A stretch of DNA of 5,443 nucleotides from Euryarchaeota archaeon UBA462 (GTDB taxonomy: Archaea; Thermoplasmatota; Poseidoniia; Poseidoniales; Thalassarchaeaceae), in contig DAYD01000014.1 in assembly GCA_002506755.1 (NCBI GenBank), positions 1 to 5,443 of the forward strand, in the 5' to 3' direction. Shown in pieces: positions 1 to 5,443 of the stretch. Below the pieces are notes generated by a model. It ran no database searches and had not been told where the DNA came from. It saw nothing but the letters and a program-made list of their open reading frames with translations. The position numbers and the translations under genes were made by a program. Each line of letters begins with the position of its first letter. Positions within the stretch are counted from its first letter, which is position 1.

Positions 1-878
1 ACAGCGATGATAGCTGAGAAAATGAGGGTCATCCCAACTATCTGCTGTAACGAAGGCTGCTCAGAAAGAAGGATTACACCCCATACTATTGTGAGAACCG
101 GTTGTAATAGAACCGCGAAGGAGGTATGTGCAGCTGGAAGGCGAGGGAGGGCGAATGTAATCGCAATCCACCCAATTACTTGGCATGATATGGATAATAG
201 GAATAGCCACCCATGACCAGGCCAGCTCAATGTGAAGTCTATTGGTTCGATGTCCAATCTTTCCAAGGGAGCGATTCCAACCAGAAGAAGCCCGATTGCT
301 GCTCCTATGGTAGCATCGAATTGGAGATTCGCGGAGGGGGCTTGGATTCTATTTGAGTACCTGTACAGAATCAGGAAAGAAGAGTAGAAGATTGCTGCGA
401 CGATGCCTCCTATGACACCCTTCAATGGATCTTCCCCATATGGTTCATCATCCCAGAAACCAGCTATGAAAACGAGACCTATCATTACCATCGGCAATGC
501 CAGCAGTATCATCCGATTTGGCCTCTCACCGAATAGCCACCAACTAACTAATGTGACAATAATTACCTGAGAGTTTCCGATTAATGTTGCTATTCCACTT
601 CCAATGTAGTCAATTGCACTGTGATATCCTGCGAAGTCAATGGCTAGAAGGATTCCAGCGGCAAAGGTGAGCATCCTGCTGTTGAACGATCTCGTGTCTT
701 CCCTGTTCAAATACCAAACTAGTATGAATAGGATTGGGATTGCGTAAACCATTCTAAAGAAGGCTCCGGTAATCGGTGTTGTTTCGGATTGTATGTAGAG
801 CAGTGGGGCAAAAGAGAGTAGTGAAGCACCTGCAAGGGCTATCAGCATAATGCGCCGGTCATCTGCCGGCGCCGTCAT
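1..878 (-). CDS. DMT-superfamily transporter with two EamA domains (3' end beyond window)
   Basis: Integral membrane transporter of the drug/metabolite (EamA) superfamily; the substrate cannot be read from sequence. I translated it from the ATG at 876-878; 292 codons are visible before the left edge, close to the usual ~300 residues, so only the C-terminal tail is missing. About ten hydrophobic segments fall near residues 11-29, 36-57, 69-88, 94-115, 122-141, 152-172, 187-205, 221-243, 248-271 and 276-292, an internal duplication of five plus five. The end-of-helix-4 motif of the family appears twice, as FGERP (116-120) and LSEQP (271-275). Proline-rich LQPVLT (258-263) in helix 9 is also typical. 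The start is supported by a GAGGGGGG ribosome binding site that overlaps the glutaredoxin stop; an alternative is Met11. It is the last visible gene of the rpe-bolA-grx operon, but a link to redox function is unproven. Confidence 0.9.
   Translation of the reverse strand, partial: MTAPADDRRIMLIALAGASLLSFAPLLYIQSETTPITGAFFRMVYAIPILFILVWYLNREDTRSFNSRMLTFAAGILLAIDFAGYHSAIDYIGSGIATLIGNSQVIIVTLVSWWLFGERPNRMILLALPMVMIGLVFIAGFWDDEPYGEDPLKGVIGGIVAAIFYSSFLILYRYSNRIQAPSANLQFDATIGAAIGLLLVGIAPLERLDIEPIDFTLSWPGHGWLFLLSISCQVIGWIAITFALPRLPAAHTSFAVLLQPVLTIVWGVILLSEQPSLQQIVGMTLIFSAIIA
852..872 (-). repeat. Perfect 7-bp GC hairpin just inside the transporter start
   Basis: GCGCCGG (852-858) and CCGGCGC (866-872) are perfect reverse complements around a 7-base loop. 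In the mRNA the stem begins three bases after the transporter start codon and would occupy codons 3-9. All seven pairs are G-C, unlike the A/T-richer surroundings. If translation instead starts at Met11, the hairpin lies in the intercistronic leader. Its position could affect initiation or mRNA decay, but it may also just reflect a GC-rich N-terminal coding stretch. Confidence 0.45.
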
Positions 879-881
879 CAG

Positions 882-889
882 CCCCCCTC
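882..889 (-). promoter_or_regulatory. Ribosome binding site of the transporter, overlapping the glutaredoxin stop
   Basis: On the minus strand the sequence reads TGAGGGGGGCTG followed by ATG. GAGG lies seven bases before the transporter start, and the TGA stop of the glutaredoxin gene supplies its first two letters. This suggests that ribosomes finishing glutaredoxin re-initiate on the transporter, and it fixes the ATG at 878 as the better start. Confidence 0.55.
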
Positions 890-1235
890 ACTCCGATGCA
901 TTACTTTCATCGTTGAGCATGTTCTGAAGATCTCCTGATTCATACAGCTCTAGGGCGATATCGGACCCTCCGATCAATTCTCCATTGATGAAGACCTGAG
1001 GAATGGTGGGGAAATCTGACCACTCCTTCAGCGCTGGTCTTGCTCTAGGATCCGAAAGGACGTTGACACTAGCAAATGTCTCCATCCCAAGTTCATTTGC
1101 TACCATGCTGATCACTTGGGCTCCTCTTGCTGAGAATCCACATTGTGGTTGATCGGGCGTGCCCTTCATAAAAATCACAATTTTATTCTCATCAACAACT
1201 TTTTGCAGCTCTTCGGGTGTCCAGTCAAAACTCAT
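888..1235 (-). CDS. Monothiol glutaredoxin, CGFS type (Grx4/Grx5 family)
   Basis: Single-domain monothiol glutaredoxin of about 115 residues, the normal size for E. coli GrxD-like proteins. Family knowledge: CGFS glutaredoxins bind a [2Fe-2S] cluster with glutathione or another small thiol and deliver or sense clusters, often with a BolA partner, in the cytoplasm. Visible motifs, numbered from the ATG: KGTP (24-27), active-site CGFS with Cys32, WSDFPTIPQVF (72-82) carrying the cis-proline TIP, and GGSD (89-92), which contacts the glutathione end. The start is chosen at 1235 because AAGGAG sits eight bases upstream; a GTG at 1244, overlapping the bolA stop as GTGA, would add three residues but leaves no spacing for that site. 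The gene follows bolA by five bases and precedes the transporter by nine. If the host is an archaeon lacking glutathione, the thiol that completes the cluster site is an open question. Confidence 0.95.
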   Translation of the reverse strand: MSFDWTPEELQKVVDENKIVIFMKGTPDQPQCGFSARGAQVISMVANELGMETFASVNVLSDPRARPALKEWSDFPTIPQVFINGELIGGSDIALELYESGDLQNMLNDESNASE

Positions 1236-1239
1236 TTCA

Positions 1240-1249
1240 ATCACTCCTT
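1240..1249 (-). promoter_or_regulatory. Shine-Dalgarno site deciding the glutaredoxin start
   Basis: The minus strand reads AAGGAGTGAT, then TGAA, then ATG. GGAGTGAT is close to the 16S-complementary consensus GGAGGTGAT. It lies at good spacing for the ATG at 1235 but runs into the candidate GTG at 1244, so it favours the ATG. It also overlaps the bolA stop codon (1241-1243), implying translational coupling of the two genes. Confidence 0.55.
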
Positions 1250-1582
1250 CCTTGGTCTTCTGATATGTACCCCAAAGAACTCTGTCTCTTGACCATGTGG
1301 GTCGAAAGCTGTCTTAGAATTCTTCTCCGCTTGTTTTGGAGTCATACATTTTAGATCTAGAGCATGCACAGTATTGTCGGATATAAACGGCTTGAAATGG
1401 TTGAGAATTGGCTTCTGCCTTTGAAGCGGCATCACACCCTCAAAGCTCTGGGAAATAACTCTGACATGGAAGTGGTCGCCTGTTCCATGTAAATCGGATA
1501 CTTCTACCTCGGCGTCGGGAACTATCTTGAGAATTTCGTTTGTCATCCAATCGGAGGTTACCATGGCTCTGAAAGGAGGCAT
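1241..1582 (-). CDS. BolA-family protein
   Basis: Small cytoplasmic BolA-fold protein of 113 residues from the ATG at 1582. Family knowledge: BolA proteins bind CGFS glutaredoxins through a shared [2Fe-2S] cluster and act in iron-sulfur trafficking or iron regulation; some have DNA-binding activity. Residues 14-79 cover the domain: helix ILKIVPDAEVEV, the loop with GTGDHFHVRV (33-42), SQSFEGV (44-50), and VHAL (72-75) with the near-invariant His73. His32, in the variable loop before GTGDH, is placed like the cluster ligand of histidine-type BolA proteins. A tail of about 30 residues (83-113), with an FFGVHIRR stretch, follows the usual end of the fold. The start is uncertain: Met1, Met7 (1564) and Met13 (1546) are all in frame, none has a convincing ribosome site, and Met13 matches the common family start. 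It lies 12 bases after rpe and directly precedes its expected partner, the glutaredoxin. Confidence 0.92.
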   Translation of the reverse strand: MPPFRAMVTSDWMTNEILKIVPDAEVEVSDLHGTGDHFHVRVISQSFEGVMPLQRQKPILNHFKPFISDNTVHALDLKCMTPKQAEKNSKTAFDPHGQETEFFGVHIRRPRKE

Positions 1583-1594
1583 TCCGATATTAAA

Positions 1595-2275
1595 CTAAGT
1601 TTCCATGGCACTGGTTATTGATTCTAGATTCTCAGAAATGGTTCCCTTTTTGTTAATCAGTCCTGATCCGACCACTGCGACATCGACTCCCCAGTCTGCT
1701 ACCAGTTTTGCATTGTGATACTTGATCCCGCCGTCGATCATCAGTTTCGTTTTCCTTCCGCCATTTTCAATCTGCATATCTATTTCTCTACGTAGAATCC
1801 TTACCTTTTCCTCTACTTCTGGTATGAAAGACTGGCCTCCCTTTCCCGGGACTACGGACATGACCAGAACTAGGTCTAGATCGTTCAGGAAAGGCAGGGC
1901 GTACTCTACAGGAGTGTCAGGGTTTAGAACACAACCGGATAGGATACTGGAATTGTGGAGACTTGAGATTAACCTGGGAAAGTCTTCTACAGCCTCGATA
2001 TGAGCGATTACCATGTTCACTCCTGCATCTGCATATTGCTCCCATGTCTCTTCTGCATTGTTGATCATCAGATGACAGTCGATGAAAACGTCCGGCCCCA
2101 CTCTTTCCCTTACTGACCTGATTAGGGCTGGTCCAAACGTGATTGTCTTGTTTACGACCCAATTGCCATCCATTACGTCCATGTGTAACCAATCTACTCC
2201 AGCATCGATGGCTTCATCCAGGGTTTCGCCTAATCTGCAGAAGTCTGCAGTAAGGATACTAGGTGTAATCTGCAT
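1595..2275 (-). CDS. rpe: Ribulose-phosphate 3-epimerase
   Basis: Interconverts D-ribulose 5-phosphate and D-xylulose 5-phosphate in the pentose phosphate pathway; a cytoplasmic, metal-dependent TIM barrel. From the ATG at 2275 it has 226 residues, the usual length. Motifs in order: ITPSILTADF (3-12); LHMDVMDG (30-37), giving metal ligand His31 and catalytic Asp33; the TFGP loop (46-49); IDCHLMI (65-71) with His68; GCVLNPDTP (114-122); VMSVVPGKGGQSF (138-150), the flexible phosphate-side loop; IDGGIK (180-185) with catalytic/metal Asp181; and VVGSGLI near the C-terminus for phosphate binding. All catalytic residues expected in the family are present. An upstream in-frame TTG at 2311 would add 12 residues unlike the family start, so the ATG is preferred, with weak GATAGGA before it. 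First gene of the leftward operon; bolA follows after 12 bases. Confidence 0.96.
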   Translation of the reverse strand: MQITPSILTADFCRLGETLDEAIDAGVDWLHMDVMDGNWVVNKTITFGPALIRSVRERVGPDVFIDCHLMINNAEETWEQYADAGVNMVIAHIEAVEDFPRLISSLHNSSILSGCVLNPDTPVEYALPFLNDLDLVLVMSVVPGKGGQSFIPEVEEKVRILRREIDMQIENGGRKTKLMIDGGIKYHNAKLVADWGVDVAVVGSGLINKKGTISENLESITSAMET

Positions 2276-2376
2276 ATTTCCTATCAAAGGGGAAGGGGGG
2301 ATGGTTCTCAATACCTTCTAAGAATGTCTCAACTCCAACACACATGTTGATAGGATGCAATTGATTAGGTGTAGCA
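2276..2376. promoter_or_regulatory. Divergent intergenic region between rpe and thioredoxin
   Basis: This 101-base stretch must hold promoters for both the leftward rpe-bolA-grx operon and the rightward thioredoxin gene. I see no convincing TATA or -10/-35 box by eye. TTGATAGG occurs on the plus strand at 2347-2354 and again on the minus strand at 2280-2287, four bases before the rpe start. A related TTGATTAGG lies at 2361-2369, just before thioredoxin. A short inverted repeat, CAACA-caca-TGTTG, spans 2336-2349. Any of these could be an operator or part of a ribosome site, but the arms are short. Confidence 0.45.
2367..2371 (+). promoter_or_regulatory. Ribosome binding site of thioredoxin
   Basis: AGGTG, within TTAGGTG, lies five bases before the ATG at 2377 and fits the GGAGGTGAT consensus. 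An in-frame TGA a few codons upstream excludes a longer protein, so the start is well fixed. Confidence 0.5.
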
Positions 2377-2697
2377 ATGGGCAAGGTTGTTGACACTGGT
2401 GATGCAGACTTTGACGTGATGACAAAGAGTGACGAGTGGGTGCTTGCAGATTTCTGGGCTCCATGGTGTGGACCCTGTAGGATGGTGGGACCCGTTCTAT
2501 CACAAATTGCGGATGAGAGGGAGATTACTATTGCAAAGGTGAACACCGATGTTAATCCACTTACCTCCGGAAGATTTGGAATTAGAGGGATACCCGCCCT
2601 GATTCTATTTAGAAACGGAGAGGTAGTCGACAGGATGACTGGTGCAATGCCAAAGCAAAGTATGGACTCGTGGCTAGACAGGCATATGAGTTCCTAG
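2377..2697 (+). CDS. Thioredoxin
   Basis: Small cytoplasmic dithiol oxidoreductase that reduces protein disulfides, normally recharged by thioredoxin reductase (not in this window). At 106 residues it matches classical thioredoxins. The active site is FWAPWCGPC with Cys31 and Cys34. The buried acid is Asp25, the helix-kinking proline is Pro39, and the cis-proline loop is GIRGIPALILF with Pro73. The C-terminal NGEVVDRMTGA segment also fits the family. No signal peptide or membrane segment is seen, which argues against a periplasmic or anchored form. It is transcribed away from the rpe-bolA-grx operon across a 101-base region and so may share control with it. Its stop overlaps that of the convergent STAND ATPase gene. 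Only the specific physiological role is uncertain. Confidence 0.96.
   Translation: MGKVVDTGDADFDVMTKSDEWVLADFWAPWCGPCRMVGPVLSQIADEREITIAKVNTDVNPLTSGRFGIRGIPALILFRNGEVVDRMTGAMPKQSMDSWLDRHMSS
2694..2697. other. Shared palindromic stop CTAG of two convergent genes
   Basis: The tetramer CTAG gives TAG on the plus strand (2695-2697, end of thioredoxin) and TAG on the minus strand (2696-2694, end of the STAND ATPase). The two genes overlap by four bases, so there is no room for a separate terminator; transcript 3' ends must lie inside the opposing gene. Confidence 0.9.
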
Positions 2698-4265
2698 TTC
2701 TCATTTCTATTCAGTCTGTCCAATCTTTCTTGGAAGGGCTTTCCAACTTCTCTCAATAGCCTGGCTCGTAGAGCTTCGTGTAACCACATCCCCTCTTCAA
2801 ATTCTAACATCAAACCCCTCTCGATTAGTTGTTCGGGAGGTTTGCCATCTACTCCAGCGGCTCTAGCTAGTTTTTCCCATGGTACTGGCCTATCAGAGGT
2901 GGCCAAAATGGATAGGATTTCCCTGTGTGGTTTTGGAAGAACATTGAGAATCTCTTCATCCAGGAACCTGAGCCAGTCTTCATGCATTGTCTGTCCGTAC
3001 ATCTCGAGCAATTCTACTGCTAGGGGATGCCCCCCTGTCACTCTATGGATCTCTGAAGCATGAACGTTCTCGGGTATGTTGATTTGTTCTATCCATGATT
3101 CAATCTCCTCTTGTTTCAGACCTGATAAGGCCATTTCTGATACCTTAGACAAGGTATGCACATATCTACGATCGTAGAATGCCAAATTCGTGCGGGAGAT
3201 CATCAATAGTCTTAGATTGGTATTTTCGGCTATCTGGAGAAGTGCCCCGAAGAGATGGTCTCCCTGACTACCAATATTGTGAACGTCATCCAGTATTACC
3301 AGGGTTTCGATTCCTTGATTATGTTCAATCAATGAGTCCTCATCTAGAAGATGGGCAGTTAGACGGCGTCTGAATGAGTCGATTTCCAATCTCGCTGCTG
3401 GCTTGTAGGGGAGGGTATCTAAGACGTTGTACGGGTCTTCGGATTCATCTCTGATACCTATTCGATGTAGGAGACTAGTTGCGATACCCAAGGAGGAGTC
3501 CCAAGGCTGACATGGATAGTACATTGTACTTAGTCCACTTGAATTGGTCATTAACTCAGAAATCCAGTGAGAGACTAGGGTGGTCTTTCCACATCCGGCT
3601 ATCCCAGAAAGAGTGAGGAGCGGTTTTCCTGATTGATACCAGTTATCAAGACTGGTGATCTCCTCCTTTCTTCCATGAACTGTGCGGGTCTTTGGTGGAG
3701 CGGTATTGTATGTTGAGTGAGCACCAGTGAGGAGGGAAATCGACCCTGGTTTCGGTTCTGCAGTACCTCCGGCCACGAGGGCCCCAAAACGGATATCCCC
3801 GAAATTTAGTACCCCCTCATGTTGCGCATGCATCAAAATCTGCAATAGACTTAGGCCTGCTTGGAGTTTGTTAGCAGCCTCATCTGCTCTTATTTCTAGT
3901 ACCTCTCCCTCTTTCGATCTAATCAGTACTAACATGGAACGAAGCTCAGAAATCCTCTCTCTTGCGATTTCCCTACCCTCATCGGTTAGTTGCCATGTCT
4001 TTTGTCTTCGGTTGTCTCCTCTGACGGTCCTGCTGTGTTGAGATATCAGTCCCTGAGAGTTTAGTTGCCTCATTGCTCGGGAGACATTGGGAGGATGCAA
4101 AGCGCAGGATTCTGCTATCCCAGAGCGAGTTACCTGTGAGGTGACAATGAAGTGGTCTGCTTGGAAGTCCTGCTCCCAGAGATGTAGTATTATCCTATCA
4201 GGAACCGGGACATTGGGGCTTGAATTATGGCGTGCCACAGAGTTGACGGTAGGGGAATGTAGCAT
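2694..4265 (-). CDS. Winged-helix STAND-family P-loop ATPase, probable regulator
   Basis: Predicted 523-residue protein joining DNA binding to an NTP-driven switch. Residues about 20-110 form a MarR-like winged helix: VTRSGIAESCALHPPNVSRAMRQLNSQGLI is the helix-turn-helix, then RTVRGDNRRQKTWQLTDEGR the wing. A linker (112-190) leads to VHGRKEEI (196-203), the usual entry to STAND domains. Walker A is GIAGCGKTT (221-229), Walker B LVILDDVHN (322-330) with Asp326/Asp327, sensor-1-like LLMISRT (353-359) with Arg358, and GGHPLA (411-416) the GxP motif. A second winged helix fills about 442-506, and the protein ends shortly after, without the TPR, LRR or WD repeats common in STAND proteins. Likely an ATP-gated transcription regulator; target unknown. 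An earlier TTG (4289) would overlap the upstream peptidase stop; neither start has a clear ribosome site. It follows the peptidase gene by 20 bases. Confidence 0.85.
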   Translation of the reverse strand: MLHSPTVNSVARHNSSPNVPVPDRIILHLWEQDFQADHFIVTSQVTRSGIAESCALHPPNVSRAMRQLNSQGLISQHSRTVRGDNRRQKTWQLTDEGREIARERISELRSMLVLIRSKEGEVLEIRADEAANKLQAGLSLLQILMHAQHEGVLNFGDIRFGALVAGGTAEPKPGSISLLTGAHSTYNTAPPKTRTVHGRKEEITSLDNWYQSGKPLLTLSGIAGCGKTTLVSHWISELMTNSSGLSTMYYPCQPWDSSLGIATSLLHRIGIRDESEDPYNVLDTLPYKPAARLEIDSFRRRLTAHLLDEDSLIEHNQGIETLVILDDVHNIGSQGDHLFGALLQIAENTNLRLLMISRTNLAFYDRRYVHTLSKVSEMALSGLKQEEIESWIEQINIPENVHASEIHRVTGGHPLAVELLEMYGQTMHEDWLRFLDEEILNVLPKPHREILSILATSDRPVPWEKLARAAGVDGKPPEQLIERGLMLEFEEGMWLHEALRARLLREVGKPFQERLDRLNRNEN

Positions 4266-4285
4266 CAAGGTTAGGGACTTGCAAT

Positions 4286-5443
4286 TCAATCGGTTTCAAC
4301 GGTGCAAAACGGATATTCCGATTGCATAGGCGGTAAAAACAGTTGACTGCAGTCTCTAACAACAGAAGACAGGCTCAGTATGCTTCCGACTCCCATGCTT
4401 ACTGAAACTGGCATCATTGAAATCGGGCTAGGAATGTAGTCTTCGCCTGTCTGAGAAAGTATTAGTTGTATTCCATCCCCCTCAGGGACAATTACATCCA
4501 TTCCGAAGAACTCCATTTTTGCAATCACTGTAGAGCCCGGCGAGAGTACCTCTCCATCTTTACCTCCATCATGAAATCGCAAGTCCATCACAGCATGACC
4601 GAGATGCATGCCGTTACTTGATTGGACCATCTCAACGAATAGATGACCGCTAGTAGAAAGTTGAGAAATTGTAGCTTCAACATGGAAGGTTGGCGTCCCT
4701 ACAATCCTGGTTTCTTCCTCGAATTCTGGGCATTCCACTGTAAGACTGGAGGTTGTGGTGATAGTATCACTACCTCCAATAATCGAGCAATAGTCCATGT
4801 CCATATCTATCCAGTGTATATCGTCTGGAGGGTATGAAGTCTCAACACGCCAACCTCCCATATTGTCCTGAACCTCGGCTATCAGTCTAGGTTCTGGACC
4901 TTTGTCCATCAGGTAGAAGTTGAACCACTCAAGCAGGTCATCTGCCCAATCCCATCTTAGTGTGTAGGGGAAAGCCTCTTCCCCCCTTCCAGGATTCAGA
5001 TTCTCGTGCCCCGATCTTCTATCGGGATAGTCGTGACCCCATTGACCATATAGCCCCTTAACTTCGAATCCTGCATCGATCATCATATTATGTACAGGAA
5101 ATGCCATATGTGGGTCTACATTCCAATCTTGCAATCCATGAATGATGTAGACAGAGCCGTTATAGTTCTGAATTGCCCTAGTTAGGAAGTGTCTTTCCAC
5201 CCAGTAATCGCTTCCTATCCAAGCGAGGTTATCCCCGGTAAGGTAGGCTCCAACGCCAGCGTAGTATCCCTCCATGTATCCTTCACATGCATTCTGTGCG
5301 TCCTCTAGATTACCATCGAGGCCGAAGCTTCCATACACCCCATTGTGCATTATCGCTCCTCTTGCCTCCATACTTCCATTTCTCCACATTAAATCATGCA
5401 TACCAATAAGGCCTGACATTGGGACTATCGTCTTTAGATGAGG
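4286..5443 (-). CDS. S15-family (CocE/PepX-like) serine peptidase, C-terminal part
   Basis: The reading frame is open to the right edge, so this is the last 385 residues of a longer protein; the first in-frame ATG (5419) lies inside the conserved HLKTIVPMSG strand and is not the start. Family knowledge: S15 / CocE-NonD enzymes are alpha/beta hydrolases that cleave X-Pro dipeptides or esters, with an X-Pro C-terminal jelly-roll domain. Fragment residues 98-110 (VYIIHGLQDWNVD) give the catalytic Asp106, and YGQWGHDYP gives the catalytic His137; the nucleophile serine must lie beyond the window. Residues from about 185 to 360 form the beta-rich C-terminal domain, ending near VPEGDGIQLILSQTGEDYIPS. 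Cysteine pairs 219/238 and 365/380 suggest disulfides and hence export, though the signal peptide region is not visible. Peptidase versus esterase activity cannot be told apart. The STAND ATPase gene follows in the same direction. Confidence 0.9.
   Translation of the reverse strand, partial: PHLKTIVPMSGLIGMHDLMWRNGSMEARGAIMHNGVYGSFGLDGNLEDAQNACEGYMEGYYAGVGAYLTGDNLAWIGSDYWVERHFLTRAIQNYNGSVYIIHGLQDWNVDPHMAFPVHNMMIDAGFEVKGLYGQWGHDYPDRRSGHENLNPGRGEEAFPYTLRWDWADDLLEWFNFYLMDKGPEPRLIAEVQDNMGGWRVETSYPPDDIHWIDMDMDYCSIIGGSDTITTTSSLTVECPEFEEETRIVGTPTFHVEATISQLSTSGHLFVEMVQSSNGMHLGHAVMDLRFHDGGKDGEVLSPGSTVIAKMEFFGMDVIVPEGDGIQLILSQTGEDYIPSPISMMPVSVSMGVGSILSLSSVVRDCSQLFLPPMQSEYPFCTVETD

Noticed and set aside
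7..216. Plus-strand open frame of 69 codons
   Set aside because: It lies antisense to the clearly coding transporter and its protein has no recognisable features.
1722..2003. Plus-strand open frame inside rpe
   Set aside because: It is antisense to a fully conserved rpe; composition is what a reverse-strand shadow would give.
2266..2311. Longer rpe start at TTG 2311
   Set aside because: The extra 12 residues do not fit the family, and the ATG at 2275 starts exactly at the conserved first strand.
2336..2349. CAACA-caca-TGTTG as a defined operator
   Set aside because: Five-base arms are expected by chance in a region this size; it is only mentioned within the divergent region.
2259..2546. 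Minus-strand open frame bridging thioredoxin, the divergent region and the start of rpe
   Set aside because: It covers thioredoxin antisense and overlaps rpe out of frame. No ribosome site or family motif was seen, and a short peptide starting at its internal ATG (about 2345) is equally unsupported.
3727..4041. Plus-strand open frame with many cysteines and serines
   Set aside because: Antisense to the winged-helix and linker region of the STAND ATPase, which is convincing coding sequence.
4302..4330. CGGA-TAT-TCCG and repeated AACGG near the peptidase stop as a terminator or operator
   Set aside because: Arms are only four bases, it lies inside coding sequence, and no T-run follows.
4286..4380. 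Possible frameshift at the peptidase C-terminus
   Set aside because: The frame stays open through the expected end of the jelly-roll domain, and the stop meets the next gene at normal operon spacing.

Overview
This window is gene-dense and carries seven protein-coding genes, two of them cut by the window edges. No rRNA, tRNA, CRISPR array or insertion sequence was seen. The most likely source is an archaeon, possibly a marine Thermoplasmatota / Marine Group II (Poseidoniia) type. This is inference, from three observations: a STAND ATPase carrying an archaeal-style N-terminal winged helix; frequent ATA, AGA, AGG and CTA codons; and bacterial-type housekeeping genes (ribulose-phosphate 3-epimerase, BolA, CGFS glutaredoxin, thioredoxin) beside a large secreted-type peptidase. 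A bacterial origin is not excluded.

Layout. A leftward operon fills positions 1-2275. It reads ribulose-phosphate 3-epimerase, then a BolA-family protein, then a monothiol CGFS glutaredoxin, then a ten-helix DMT/EamA transporter that runs off the left edge. Gaps are about 5-12 bases, and one ribosome binding site overlaps a stop codon. A 101-base divergent region (2276-2376) separates this operon from a rightward thioredoxin gene (2377-2697). Thioredoxin converges with a leftward STAND ATPase gene (2694-4265), and the two stop codons share one palindromic CTAG. Just upstream of the ATPase, on the same strand, is the C-terminal part of an S15 / CocE-PepX family serine peptidase (4286-5443), whose N-terminus lies beyond the right edge.

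Functional picture. BolA and CGFS glutaredoxins form [2Fe-2S]-bridged complexes in organisms where they have been studied, so the operon links iron-sulfur/thiol handling with a metal-dependent sugar-phosphate epimerase. Thioredoxin, divergently arranged, adds a second thiol-redox function. The right half pairs a probable exported peptidase with a wHTH-STAND protein that may be a ligand-responsive transcription regulator. The least ordinary object is this STAND protein: it has the DNA-binding and switch modules but ends straight after the second winged helix, with no C-terminal sensor repeats. I found no clearly new multi-gene system.
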